Under the pieces are notes generated by a model. That model was not told the origin of the DNA and searched no databases. It saw nothing but the letters and a program-made list of their open reading frames with translations. DNA of 64,000 bases from positions 1 through 64,000 of the forward strand of contig JAEULQ010000028.1 of the NCBI GenBank assembly GCA_016792685.1. The letters are read 5' to 3'. Source of the DNA: Tabrizicola sp. (GTDB lineage Bacteria > Pseudomonadota > Alphaproteobacteria > Rhodobacterales > Rhodobacteraceae). Below, one piece after another: positions 54,262-63,224 of the stretch. Every line of letters begins with the position of its first letter. Position 1 is the first letter of the stretch. Both the position numbers and the translations under genes were made by a program.

Positions 54262-54316
54262 TCGCAAAACGCAAAGAATCCGGGGGCTATGCTCAAAATG
54301 CATCGCAAAATGCAAA
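54262..54316 (+). promoter_or_regulatory. Direct repeats, candidate operator of the XRE gene
   Basis: TCGCAAAACGCAAA (54262-54275) and TCGCAAAATGCAAA (54303-54316), 13/14 identical, 41 bp apart (about four helical turns), so they face the same side of the DNA. They lie 160-215 bp before the sigma-54 promoter, where an enhancer-binding protein would act. Confidence 0.5.
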
Positions 54317-54476
54317 TCACCCATAGGGCGAGTAGCGATTCGTCCAGACTCGCTTGGCATGCAGATGGGGACAACTCATCCGTGTGTTATCCGATTGTGT
54401 AATTCGACATATCCAAAAGGACAGGTTTTCGCACCGCAGATTTTTTTTCTTGAGGTTGCCCGGTTCAGTGCAACTT

Positions 54477-54493
54477 TGGCACGGTTCTTGCTT
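54477..54493 (+). promoter_or_regulatory. Sigma-54 (-24/-12) promoter
   Basis: TGGCACGGTTCTTGCTT: GG at 54478-54479 and GC at 54490-54491 are exactly 12 apart, the sigma-54 requirement, and the surrounding bases fit the YTGGCACG-N4-TTGCW consensus. It is 40-60 nt before the XRE start. Confidence 0.75.
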
Positions 54494-54534
54494 ATAAACA
54501 TCCGAGGGGAACGGACACTTGTTTGGAGTTAAGA

Positions 54535-54894
54535 ATGAAGCATCCCGTTGACGCACATGTAGGCAAGCGTATCCGCCACCGCCGCTGGATGGTCGGAATG
54601 ACGCAACAGCAGCTTGCCGACAAGGTGGGCATCAAGTTCCAGCAGATCCAGAAGTACGAGACCGGCATGAACCGGGTCAGCGCATCGCGTCTTTGGGACA
54701 TCGCGGATGCGCTTGGCGTGGCGATCTCCTTCTTCTTCGAGGGTCTCGCAGAAGGACAAGTCGGCGCCTACGCACCTGGCGACATGATGTCGGACAAGGA
54801 AGCACTGGAGCTCGTCCGGTCGTATTATGCGATCCCGGAAGCACAGCGCCGCCGTCTGTTCGATCTCGCTCGTGTTCTGTCCGAAGCTGCCTGA
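54535..54894 (+). CDS. XRE-family HTH regulator (PraR/SinR-like)
   Basis: 119 aa. Helix-turn-helix at about 22-61: MTQQQLADKVGIKFQQIQKYETGMNRV in landmarks TQQQLA, GIKFQQIQKYE, then SASRLWDIADALGV. N-terminal VDAHVGKRIRHRR resembles PraR-type biofilm and attachment regulators of rhizobia. The C-terminal tail is helical. ATG 54535 follows GGAG. A sigma-54 promoter and repeats precede it. hisN follows 85 bp later. Confidence 0.92.
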   Translation: MKHPVDAHVGKRIRHRRWMVGMTQQQLADKVGIKFQQIQKYETGMNRVSASRLWDIADALGVAISFFFEGLAEGQVGAYAPGDMMSDKEALELVRSYYAIPEAQRRRLFDLARVLSEAA

Positions 54895-54979
54895 ACTCAC
54901 CCTTGACCTCGCCTCCCTGAGCGTTTAGCGCCCGGGGGGGCGTGGACCCCTGCGGTCCCGATGGTCACGGGAGGTCGGC

Positions 54980-55777
54980 ATGCGCGTCTCTGAGGCTCTG
55001 GCAGCAGATCTGATCGCGACTGCCCATGAACTGGCCGATGTCGCCCGCGTTGCGACCCTCAGCCACTTTCGCACCCGTGATCTTGCGGCGGAAACCAAAG
55101 AAACGACGCGCTTCGACCCGGTGACTGCGGCGGACCGCCTGTCCGAAGAGCGCATGCGCGAAGTCCTGTCGCGCCGTCGCCCGGATGACGCCATCCTGGG
55201 TGAGGAATTCGGAAAATCCTCGGGAACTTCGGGCCTGACCTGGGTGCTTGATCCGATTGATGGCACCCGCAGTTATCTGTCCGGAACACCGACTTGGGGC
55301 GTGCTCATCTCGGTTCGCGACCAGGATGGCCCTTTGTTCGGCATCATCGACCAACCCTACATCGGCGAACGGTTCGAAGGCGGCTTGGGCCGCGCCATGG
55401 TCCGTGGCCCGATGGGGGACGCGACGCTTCAGGTGCGCACGCCCCGGGCCCTTTCACAGTCCATCCTGTTCACCACCTTCCCCGAGGTCGGAACGGCCGA
55501 CGAGGGGGCAGCCTTCAGACGGGTGGCCTCGAAAGCGAAACTCGTTCGTTACGGCACCGACTGCTACGCCTATGCCCTGATTGCAGCCGGCCAGATCGAC
55601 CTGGTGATCGAAGCGGGTCTGCAGGCCTATGATGTCCAGGCGCCGATCGCCGTGATCGAGGCCGCGGGCGGTCTGGTCACCGACTGGCAAGGCCGCCCGG
55701 CCCTTGAAGGCGGTCAGATTCTTGCGGCGGCCAGCCGCGAGTTGCATGCCGAGGCTATGGCGCTGCTGAACGGCTGA
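54980..55777 (+). CDS. hisN: Inositol-monophosphatase-family phosphatase, histidinol-phosphatase type
   Basis: 265 aa, Mg2+-dependent IMPase fold. Motifs: GEEFG (Glu), LDPIDGTRSY (Asp-Pro-Ile-Asp-Gly-Thr), and C-terminal AYDVQAPIAVIEAAGG, the HisN-type final Asp site. Likely dephosphorylates histidinol phosphate in actinobacterial/alphaproteobacterial histidine synthesis; inositol phosphate is the alternative. Start follows GGAGGTCGGC. Confidence 0.88.
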   Translation: MRVSEALAADLIATAHELADVARVATLSHFRTRDLAAETKETTRFDPVTAADRLSEERMREVLSRRRPDDAILGEEFGKSSGTSGLTWVLDPIDGTRSYLSGTPTWGVLISVRDQDGPLFGIIDQPYIGERFEGGLGRAMVRGPMGDATLQVRTPRALSQSILFTTFPEVGTADEGAAFRRVASKAKLVRYGTDCYAYALIAAGQIDLVIEAGLQAYDVQAPIAVIEAAGGLVTDWQGRPALEGGQILAAASRELHAEAMALLNG

Positions 55778-55919
55778 ACCGGCCAGCGCAAATCGCACCG
55801 ATTCTGCCCTTGAAAACGAAGGGCGCGCAGGTATTCTTTTCGCACCTGTCGTGTCCTTCTCCCTTCTGACGGCAGGCAGAGGTTTCCCGTTGAAACCGAA
55901 GGGTGTCGAAAGGACACCC

Positions 55920-57260
55920 ATGCCAGATATCATGATCCGTAACGCCGATGTCGTCGTCACCATGAACGCCGCGCGGCAGGAGTTGCGTACGGCCGACGTC
56001 CACATCGGGGGCGGAGTGATCCGCGCCATTGGCCAGGGGCTAAACGTTCCGGGCGCCGAGGTGATTGAGGCGCGGGGCTCAATCGTCACCCCGGGGCTCG
56101 TAAACACGCACCACCATCTCTATCAGACCCTGACCCGAGCCGTGCCGGGCGGTCAGGATGCGCTTCTCTTCGGTTGGCTGAAGACACTCTACCCGATTTG
56201 GTCCCGCTTTGGCCCGGACGAAATGTTCACCTCGGCCCAGTTGGGTTTGGCCGAGCTTGCGCTTTCGGGATGCACGATGACGTCGGATCATCTGTACCTC
56301 TATCCGAACGGGTCGCGCCTCGATGACACGATCGCGGCCGCCGCGCAGACCGGGCTTCGGTTTCACCCCACGCGCGGTGCCATGTCGATCGGCGAGTCTG
56401 CGGGCGGACTGCCGCCAGACAGCCTGGTCGAAAAGGAAGCTGCGATCCTTGAAGACATGATCCGTGTCGTCGACCGCTTCCATGATCCAAATCCCGGGGC
56501 GATGGTGCGGGTCGGCCTTGCGCCCTGTTCCCCGTTTTCGGTCAGCCGCGACCTGATGCGGGATGCCGCCCTTCTGGCTCGCGACAAGCGCGTGATGTTG
56601 CACACCCATCTGGCCGAGAACGACGAGGATATCGCCTATTCGCTGGCCCAGTTCGGCTGCCGCCCCGGGCAATATGCCGAGGACCTGGGCTGGACCGGCC
56701 CTGACGTTTGGCATGCCCATTGCGTGAAGCTGGATTGTTCGGAAATTGAACTTTTTTCGCGCAGTTTGACAGGCATAGCCCATTGTCCGTGTTCGAATTG
56801 TAGACTCGGCTCGGGGATTGCCCCGGTCCGTGCAATGCGGGATGCCAAGGTCAAGGTTGGTCTTGGCGTGGATGGGTCTGCCTCGAACGATGCCGGGAAC
56901 CTGATTGCCGAGGCGCGGATGACCATGCTTCTGCAGCGTGTGGCACGTGGGGCCGACGCGATGTCGGCGCGGGAAGCGCTGGAGATCGCGACCCTTGGCG
57001 GTGCGCAGGTTCTGGGGCGCGACGACCTGGGCACGATCGAGCCGGGAAAGCGGGCGGACCTGGCCATATGGGACATGTCGGGTGTCGAGGCGGCTGGAAG
57101 CTGGGACCCTGTGGCCGCCCTGGTCCTTTGCGGGCCGACACGGGTAAAGGGCCTGATTGTCGAGGGACGCGAGATTGTTCGGGACGGGCAGATGATGACA
57201 CTCGACCTGCCCCGCGTGCTGGAACGGCAGCGGGACCTGGCTGCCCGGCTGGCTGGGTAA
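55920..57260 (+). CDS. 8-oxoguanine deaminase
   Basis: 446-aa amidohydrolase-superfamily enzyme. Metal ligands: TPGLVNTHHHLYQT, HTHLAEND and VDGSASND; CPCSNCRLGSGIAP matches 8-oxoguanine deaminases of the PA0142 type. Converts 8-oxoguanine to urate. Start 55920 has AAAGGA upstream. About 1.1 kb from the guanine deaminase gene, on the opposite strand. Confidence 0.88.
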   Translation: MPDIMIRNADVVVTMNAARQELRTADVHIGGGVIRAIGQGLNVPGAEVIEARGSIVTPGLVNTHHHLYQTLTRAVPGGQDALLFGWLKTLYPIWSRFGPDEMFTSAQLGLAELALSGCTMTSDHLYLYPNGSRLDDTIAAAAQTGLRFHPTRGAMSIGESAGGLPPDSLVEKEAAILEDMIRVVDRFHDPNPGAMVRVGLAPCSPFSVSRDLMRDAALLARDKRVMLHTHLAENDEDIAYSLAQFGCRPGQYAEDLGWTGPDVWHAHCVKLDCSEIELFSRSLTGIAHCPCSNCRLGSGIAPVRAMRDAKVKVGLGVDGSASNDAGNLIAEARMTMLLQRVARGADAMSAREALEIATLGGAQVLGRDDLGTIEPGKRADLAIWDMSGVEAAGSWDPVAALVLCGPTRVKGLIVEGREIVRDGQMMTLDLPRVLERQRDLAARLAG

Positions 57261-57302
57261 CGTCAGGTATTCCGGCCCTTTTCCGTCCCAAGCCCAGGAG
57301 GC

Positions 57303-57914
57303 ATGGTCGGCGTCGAAATCGACCGGAGTCCCGCCTTGCGCAGCCTTGCCGCCCTTTCCTTGTCCTTGTGTCTCGCCCTGCCCGCTGCGGCTCAGATGGT
57401 CCTCTCGGAAGCCAGTGGCAACTGGGCCGGCGCGTCCAATCAGGGGTTCTATTTCACGGCCCAACTGGTGCAGGAACAGGACCGAGTGGGCCTTCTGATC
57501 TGGAATGGCAATGAAAGCGTGCCTACTGCAGCGGGAACCCCGGAATTCGAGAACCGAGAGATCGACCTTGCCGCTTTTGCCACCCGTCAGGCGTTGGAAG
57601 TGGTCGAGAGCGCAAATGGCAGCATCCTGCAGGTCGTGGTCGAGTTTGCCGACGAGGACGCCGAGGGGCGGTCGGTCACCCAGATCCAGCGGATCGACGG
57701 GCAGTACACGGTTACCGGCTACTATCACCTCTCAAGGTTCTACAACCCCGGCGGCGAACCCTATTCCTACGAATGTGACGTGGACCTGTGGAACATGATT
57801 GCGATCGACAACGGCCGGCAGCGCCAGCTTGAGCCGGTCGGGTTCGAGGCGCTGAACGCCAGCGATTGGACCTGGGGTGCGGCCTTCGACCGGGGCTTCT
57901 GCACCCGGAGCTAG
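57303..57914 (+). CDS. Hypothetical exported protein
   Basis: 203 aa if ATG 57303 is used; a TTG at 57336 gives a better signal peptide (MRSLAALSLSLCLALPAAAQ) with GGAG seven bases upstream, while AGGAGG is only one base from ATG 57303. The mature region looks beta-rich (GFYFTAQLVQEQDRVGLLIWNGN, DGQYTVTGYYHLSRF), with two Cys near the end (ECDVDLW, FCTRS). No family recognised. Confidence 0.65.
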   Translation: MVGVEIDRSPALRSLAALSLSLCLALPAAAQMVLSEASGNWAGASNQGFYFTAQLVQEQDRVGLLIWNGNESVPTAAGTPEFENREIDLAAFATRQALEVVESANGSILQVVVEFADEDAEGRSVTQIQRIDGQYTVTGYYHLSRFYNPGGEPYSYECDVDLWNMIAIDNGRQRQLEPVGFEALNASDWTWGAAFDRGFCTRS

Positions 57915-57946
57915 CGGGGCGGACAGGCTTGCGCTAGAAGACCGGG

Positions 57947-58276
57947 ATGGAAAAGCCGATCTCTCACAACTACGAAGCCCAGCGGCGCGAAACCTATCAG
58001 ACCTTCAAGCTGTCGAAGGGCGTCAGCCTGCCGAAGACGGCGGTGGTCGAATATGCCTTCTTCATCGAGGAGCTGGATGCCTCATGGCCGGCGCTGGAGC
58101 GTGCCCTTCGGCTGGAGGGGTTCCGGACCCGGCGGCTGAAGGATGGAGAGACTCTGGTGGCCTCGATCGGGCCGATCCCGGTCACGCCCGAGGATATCTG
58201 GCACTACGAAAGGATCGCGACCGCGATCGCGCTGAAGCATGACTTCTATCCGGATGGATGGGAACTGGCAGACTAG
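57947..58276 (+). CDS. RraB-family ribonuclease E inhibitor
   Basis: 109 aa. Sequence pattern TAVVEYAFFIEELDASWPALERALRLEGFRTRRLKDGE fits the RraB ferredoxin-like fold, with PVTPEDIWHYERIATAIALKHDFYPDGW towards the end. RraB binds the RNase E C-terminal region in enterobacteria; in alphaproteobacteria the role is only inferred. No strong SD; ATG 57947 is the first in frame. Confidence 0.75.
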   Translation: MEKPISHNYEAQRRETYQTFKLSKGVSLPKTAVVEYAFFIEELDASWPALERALRLEGFRTRRLKDGETLVASIGPIPVTPEDIWHYERIATAIALKHDFYPDGWELAD

Positions 58277-58291
58277 TGTCCACGTTGGACA

Positions 58292-58331
58292 GGCGGCCCT
58301 GATCATTTGAAATCAAGGGTTTGCGGCCGCC
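58292..58331. terminator. Bidirectional hairpin
   Basis: GGCGGCC (58292-58298) pairs with GGCCGCC (58325-58331), with an inner CCTGAT/ATCAAGG helix, between convergent rraB-like and guanine deaminase genes. Confidence 0.55.
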
Positions 58332-58394
58332 GATTCATGCGGACTTAACCAAGCCGGGCGGGGCAAATTCAGATCGGCGGGACGGCAGAACGGG

Positions 58395-59675
58395 TCAGGC
58401 GCTGCGGCGTTTGCCGCCGACCCAGACTTCGGCCACCGCGCGGTCGTCGCCCATCATGATCGTGGGGAAAAGCTGCTGCCAGAGATCTTCGGCCCGCCGC
58501 GTCGCCTGTTCGATGGCAGGCGTCGAAGCAAGGTCGATCACCACCAGATCGGCCTCCATGCCCGGAGCGATGTTGCCGATCCGGTCCTCGCACCGAAGCG
58601 CCCGGGCCGAGCCTTGCGTCGCGAGCCACCAGAGCTGCGCTGGATGCAGGGACTGGCCGCGCAGTTGGCCGATTTCATAAGCGGCCGCCATCGTGTGCAG
58701 CATCGAAAAGTTCGAGCCGCCGCCCGTGTCGGTCGCAAGCCCCACGCGCAGGCTTTGCGCCAGGCCCATGTCGAAGAGCCCAGAGCCGATGAACGTATTC
58801 GAGGTTGGGCAATGGACCAGACTTGCGCCGGCCTCGACCAGCCGGGCCTTTTCGCGTCCGGTGAGATGAATGGCATGGCCATAGACCGCACCTTCGCGCA
58901 GCAGACCCTGCGCTTCGTAGGTGTCCAGGTAGTCGCGCGACTGGGGGAAAAGCTCCTTCACCCAGGCGATTTCATCGGTCTGTTCCGACAGATGCGTCTG
59001 CATCAGGCAATCGGGATATTCCCGCCAGAGCGCCCCCATCGCAGCCAGCTGCTCAGGCGTGGAGGTGGGCGAGAAGCGGGGAGTGATCACATAGGAAAGC
59101 CGGTCAACCCCATGCCACTTCTGCAGGAGACGCATTGAATCGTCATAGGCCGATTGGGCGGTGTCGCGCAGGCCTTCAGGTGCATTGCGATCCATGCAGG
59201 TCTTGCCCGCAAAGACCCGCATCCCGCGCGACTGGGCTGCGGAAAAGATCGCGTCGACGCTTTCCGGGTGGATCGTGGCAAAGGAGCAGACCGTCGTCGT
59301 GCCGCGATCGAGCACGAGGTCGAGATAGCGCGCGGCGACCTCATCGGCATAGGCGCGGTCGTGGAACCGCATCTCCTCGGGGAAGGTATAGGTGTTCAGC
59401 CAGTCGATCAGTCGCTTGCCCCAGCTCGCGATGATTGCGGTCTGGGGGTAGTGCACATGGGCGTCGATGAAGCCGGCCGAGATCAGCCTTGAGCCATGGT
59501 CGTGCAGCCGCGCCTCGGGATAGCGGTCGCGCAGGACAGTCGCCTCGCCCACGGCCAGGATGCGGCCCGCCTCAACCGCGACCGCGCCCTGCCGGATCAC
59601 CTTGGCCGCGGACAGGCCCTGGAGGAAGGGGTCGCCGTCATAACAAAGCACTTGGCCCAGCAGAAGATCGGTCAT
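58395..59675 (-). CDS. guaD: Guanine deaminase
   Basis: 426-aa amidohydrolase converting guanine to xanthine. Metal-binding HVHYPQT, QTHLSEQTDEI, and ATDTGGGSNFSML (Asp), the guanine-deaminase form. N-terminal DLLLGQVLCYDGDPF starts at ATG 59675, preceded by AGAGGCG. With the 8-oxoguanine deaminase nearby, it suggests purine salvage or degradation in this region; no xanthine dehydrogenase is present in the window. Confidence 0.95.
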   Translation of the reverse strand: MTDLLLGQVLCYDGDPFLQGLSAAKVIRQGAVAVEAGRILAVGEATVLRDRYPEARLHDHGSRLISAGFIDAHVHYPQTAIIASWGKRLIDWLNTYTFPEEMRFHDRAYADEVAARYLDLVLDRGTTTVCSFATIHPESVDAIFSAAQSRGMRVFAGKTCMDRNAPEGLRDTAQSAYDDSMRLLQKWHGVDRLSYVITPRFSPTSTPEQLAAMGALWREYPDCLMQTHLSEQTDEIAWVKELFPQSRDYLDTYEAQGLLREGAVYGHAIHLTGREKARLVEAGASLVHCPTSNTFIGSGLFDMGLAQSLRVGLATDTGGGSNFSMLHTMAAAYEIGQLRGQSLHPAQLWWLATQGSARALRCEDRIGNIAPGMEADLVVIDLASTPAIEQATRRAEDLWQQLFPTIMMGDDRAVAEVWVGGKRRSA

Positions 59676-59861
59676 GTCACGCCTCTTGATCCGGGCCAGA
59701 GTAGGAGCTTTCAGGGTCCGGGTAAATTTTTCCAACATGCGCTGGGCCTTGAAACTGTTTCGCATAAGAGCGAAGTGCGGCAATCAGGGATTGGTGGCCG
59801 GACGCGGGCTTTGAACTCGGCGCCAAAGCGCACTAAGGTCGGGCCAATCGACGGGGGAAGC

Positions 59862-61244
59862 ATGGCGGAAACGACGGTCAGGACCACACCGGACGCGCTG
59901 GACGCCGAGCTTCTGGAGGCGACCCTTGACGCAGCATTGGATGCCGCGCGTGCAGGCGATGCGGCCCGCGTCGAAGCCCTGCTTGAGCCAGTCCACCCCG
60001 CTGACGTTGCCGACCTTCTTGAACAGGTCTCGCAGGATGACCGTGAGGCGCTGCTTGCCATGGGTTCGGCGGTCATCGACGGCGATGTGCTGTCGGAAAT
60101 CTCGGACGCGATCCGAGAGGAGGTGCTGGACGCGCTGCCCGATGACGTGGTGGCCGAGGCACTGCGCGACCTCGACTCGGATGACCTGGTCGACATCGTC
60201 GAAGACCTTGAGGCCGAGGACCAGGGCCGGATCCTGGGGGCGATGGATGCGGCCGACCGGGTCGCGGTGGAGCAGGCGCTTGCCTGGCCGGAACATTCCG
60301 CAGGTCGCCTCATGCAGCGTGAGCTTGTCGTGGCGCCCGAACACTGGACCGTGGGCGAAACGATTGATTTCCTGCGGAAAGCTGATCATCTGCCCGACCA
60401 GTTCTACCATGTGATCCTGGTCGACCCGCGGCTCATGCCGGTGGGGTATGTAACCCTTGGTCGGGTTCTGTCCTCGGGCCGGGACGCAAAGTTGCGCGAT
60501 ATCAGCGAGGAAAGCTTTCGCACGGTTACGGCCTCGGATGAAGAGGCCGATGTGGCCTATATCTTCAACCAGTACCACCTGATTTCCTGCCCGGTCGTCG
60601 ATGGTGCAGGGCGGCTTGTGGGCGTGATCACCATCGATGACGCGATGAACGTGCTGGACGAGGAGCATGAGGAAGACATGCTGCGTCTGGCGGGCGTGGG
60701 CGAGGAAAGCTCGATCTCGGACGGAATCTGGGACACGGTGAAGTCGCGCCTGCCCTGGCTCGCCATCTCGCTGGTGACGGCGAACATCGGGGCGCTGGTG
60801 ATCTCGCAGTTCGAAGCGGTCATCGCCCGGATCGTGGTGCTAGCGGCCTTGATGCCGGTGGTCGCGGCCATGGGGGGCAATGCGGCGACCCAGTCGTTGA
60901 CCGTGGCGGTGCGGGCCCTTGCAACTCGAGACCTGACGGGCGCGAATGCCTGGCGGGTCGTACGACGGGAACTGGTGGTCGGGCTGATCAACGGGCTTTG
61001 CTTTGCCGCAGTGATGGGGTTGGCGGCCTGGCTCTTGTTCGGAGCGCCGATGGTCGGCTCGGTGATCGGCCTCGCGCTGATCATCACCCTGATCGTCGCG
61101 GCGCTGTCGGGAGTTCTTGTGCCGCTTTTGCTTAACCGTCTGGGGTTCGATCCGGCATTATCCTCGGGCACATTTGTCATAACGATGACGGATGTGATCG
61201 GTTTCTTTGCCTTTCTGGGCCTTGCGTCGGTGATGCTGATATGA
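59862..61244 (+). CDS. mgtE: Magnesium transporter MgtE
   Basis: 460-aa Mg2+ channel. N-terminal MgtE_N superhelix (HPADVADLLEQVSQDDREALL), two CBS domains (from about 150 to 270; LISCPVVDGAGRLVGVITIDDAM) and five transmembrane helices from about 290, with ALMPVVAAMGGNAATQSLTVAVRALA as the pore helix signature. Start 59862 has GGGGGAAG upstream. Overlaps the next gene by four bases (ATGA). Confidence 0.95.
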   Translation: MAETTVRTTPDALDAELLEATLDAALDAARAGDAARVEALLEPVHPADVADLLEQVSQDDREALLAMGSAVIDGDVLSEISDAIREEVLDALPDDVVAEALRDLDSDDLVDIVEDLEAEDQGRILGAMDAADRVAVEQALAWPEHSAGRLMQRELVVAPEHWTVGETIDFLRKADHLPDQFYHVILVDPRLMPVGYVTLGRVLSSGRDAKLRDISEESFRTVTASDEEADVAYIFNQYHLISCPVVDGAGRLVGVITIDDAMNVLDEEHEEDMLRLAGVGEESSISDGIWDTVKSRLPWLAISLVTANIGALVISQFEAVIARIVVLAALMPVVAAMGGNAATQSLTVAVRALATRDLTGANAWRVVRRELVVGLINGLCFAAVMGLAAWLLFGAPMVGSVIGLALIITLIVAALSGVLVPLLLNRLGFDPALSSGTFVITMTDVIGFFAFLGLASVMLI

Positions 61245-61786
61245 GCGATATCAAGGCTTTGGCCCGATCCGAGGCTTTTGCACGTCGGGCCGCGGCCTTT
61301 GCGGCGGGGCAGGGGCAGGCGGCGGAGATCCTGGCGGATTTCCTGGCGCCCCATGCTGGAAAGGTCTTGTCGGGCTACATGCCGATGCGGTCCGAGATTG
61401 ACCCATTGCCGGCAATGGCAGCGCATCAGGGGTTGGTCGGAGTGCCGGTGATCCTGGCCAAGGCCAGCCCGCTTCGTTTCCGCGAATGGTCGCCGGGGTG
61501 CCGGCTGGTGGAAGGCGCGTTCAAGGCGATGATCCCCGAGGAAGGGGCCTGGGTCGAGCCGGAAGTGCTGATCGTGCCGCTTCTGGCCTGGGACGCGCGG
61601 GGCTATCGGCTGGGCTATGGCGGCGGGTTCTACGACCGGACGCTGGAGGGGCTGCGGGCGAAGGGGCCGGTGCTGGCGGTGGGTTTTGCCTTTGCGGCGC
61701 AGGAGGTGGCGGAAGTCCCGATCGACGCAACCGACCAGCGGCTGGACGCGATGGTGACGGAAAAGGGCGTCACGGTTTTCGCGTGA
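61241..61786 (+). CDS. 5-formyltetrahydrofolate cyclo-ligase
   Basis: 181-aa ATP-dependent enzyme converting 5-formyl-THF to methenyl-THF. The C-terminal signature PLLAWDARGYRLGYGGGFYDRTL and GFAFAAQEV match the family; an LAWRREAL-like N-terminus is replaced by a variable region. Coupled to mgtE by a four-base overlap. A stable hairpin (61765-61791) covers its own stop codon. Confidence 0.93.
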   Translation: MSDIKALARSEAFARRAAAFAAGQGQAAEILADFLAPHAGKVLSGYMPMRSEIDPLPAMAAHQGLVGVPVILAKASPLRFREWSPGCRLVEGAFKAMIPEEGAWVEPEVLIVPLLAWDARGYRLGYGGGFYDRTLEGLRAKGPVLAVGFAFAAQEVAEVPIDATDQRLDAMVTEKGVTVFA

Positions 61787-61836
61787 CGCCCCAAAATCCT
61801 TCGAAGGATTTTGCAAAAGTCTTCGAAAACTTTTGC
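61765..61836 (+). terminator. Hairpin cluster ending the mgtE operon
   Basis: Three hairpins: 61765-61791 (10-bp stem overlapping the stop codon), 61793-61812 (20-bp palindrome centred on TTCGAA) and 61813-61836 (8-bp stem, TTCGAA centre). Similar to the cluster at 20065-20132. Confidence 0.7.
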
Positions 61837-61844
61837 GCCCTTCC

Positions 61845-63161
61845 TCAGTGCGCGATGTCTTCCTGGCGGACGAACATGTTGCCCCAGGCGCGGTCGATCA
61901 GCTCTGGCGTCATCTGGTAGGGGATGTTCTCGAACTCGCAGACAGCGATCATCTGGTCGATCAGGAAGACCGGCTGGTAGTTCGCATAGTTGTTCTGGAT
62001 GGTCGGGAACTTGACCTTCATCAGATGCATCAGCGCGTCTTCGTCCAGCGGCATCTTCTTCTTGCGGGCGACCATGGCGAAGATCTTCAGGAAGTTTTCC
62101 TGGCTTGGCCCGTCGATCTTGATCTTGAAGAAGATACGACGCAAGGCCGCGCCGTCGAAGATCTGGTTCGGGTGGAAGTTGGTCGAGAAGATCACCAGCG
62201 TGTCGAAGGGCACGGTGAACTTTTCGCCCGACTGCAGCGCCAGGATGTCGCGGCTTTCTTCCAGCGGCACGATCCAGCGGTTGACGATCTTCTGCGGCGG
62301 CTCCTGCTGGCGGCCAAGGTCGTCGATGATGAAGATGCCACCGGTCGCCTTAAGCTGCAGCGGCGCCTGATAGGTCCGCGCCGTGGGGTTGTAGTTCAGG
62401 TCGAGCATGTCGAGGCTGAGTTCACCGCCGGTGATCACCGAGGGACGCTCGCAGAAGACATAGCGGTTGTCGAACTTGTTGGACGTCCGGCGCAGCGAGT
62501 TCGGATCGTCGACCGCTGCCTCGGCGGCGGAATGCACGATCGGGTCATAGACGCTGATGATCTGGCCGGAATATTCGATGGCGCGGGGGACATAGACCTT
62601 GTCGCCAAGGGCCGCGCGGATGCCGTGCGAGATCGAGGACTTACCGTTGCCGGGCGGGCCATAGAGCAGGATCGAGCGGCCCGAGGTCACGGCGGGGCCG
62701 AGGTTGTCGATCAGGTCCGGCGGAAGGATCAGATGCCCCATGCCCGACAAGAGCTGCTCGCGGTTCAGGCGGATGTCGCGCACCGACTGGCGCTTGATCT
62801 GCACCGAATACTGGTCCAGCGGCACCGGCATCGCGCCGTAGTATTCCGACTGCGACAGCGCATCCAGTGCGCGGGCCTTGCCGGCATCGGTCAGCTCGTA
62901 GCCCATTTCGTTGCCGGCAGTGGCATGCATCGTGCCGGTCGCGGTGATCAGCTTCTGCGTCCGCGCAAGGTCGACCAGTTCCTGCGTCAGCGGCACTGGC
63001 AGGCAAATGATCTTCGACAGCACCGAGACCTGATCCTGGTTGGTGCGGAACATCGACTTCAGCAGGATGTCGCGCATCATCACGGTGGACAGGCCCGTAT
63101 CGTTCAACGAGCGGGGCGAAGGCGGTGGTGTGACGTTCGACACCGGGGCTTCAGCGTTCAT
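61845..63161 (-). CDS. AAA ATPase of the Tad/Flp pilus region
   Basis: 438 aa. Walker A GPPGNGKSS, Walker B GIFIIDDLGRQ with QEPPQKIVNRWIVPLEE. N-terminal part (about 1-150) is helical and unassigned. Such AAA proteins are commonly found next to Tad (Flp) pilus genes in Rhodobacterales, which suits the neighbouring prepilin peptidase. Function is not known. It is separated by 63 bp from the peptidase gene. Confidence 0.82.
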   Translation of the reverse strand: MNAEAPVSNVTPPPSPRSLNDTGLSTVMMRDILLKSMFRTNQDQVSVLSKIICLPVPLTQELVDLARTQKLITATGTMHATAGNEMGYELTDAGKARALDALSQSEYYGAMPVPLDQYSVQIKRQSVRDIRLNREQLLSGMGHLILPPDLIDNLGPAVTSGRSILLYGPPGNGKSSISHGIRAALGDKVYVPRAIEYSGQIISVYDPIVHSAAEAAVDDPNSLRRTSNKFDNRYVFCERPSVITGGELSLDMLDLNYNPTARTYQAPLQLKATGGIFIIDDLGRQQEPPQKIVNRWIVPLEESRDILALQSGEKFTVPFDTLVIFSTNFHPNQIFDGAALRRIFFKIKIDGPSQENFLKIFAMVARKKKMPLDEDALMHLMKVKFPTIQNNYANYQPVFLIDQMIAVCEFENIPYQMTPELIDRAWGNMFVRQEDIAH

Positions 63162-63224
63162 TCGACAAGCTCCGTGGACAATCGAGGCAGAGGGCTTCGA
63201 TTTGAGTCGTAAACGTGACTTGTG

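Larger units (their letters stand above)
54170..54534. other. AT-rich regulatory intergenic region
   Basis: 365 bp, clearly less GC-rich than the surrounding genes. No credible gene. It carries two 14-base direct repeats, an eight-T tract (54441-54448) and the sigma-54 promoter described below; all point to regulation of the XRE gene. Confidence 0.7.
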
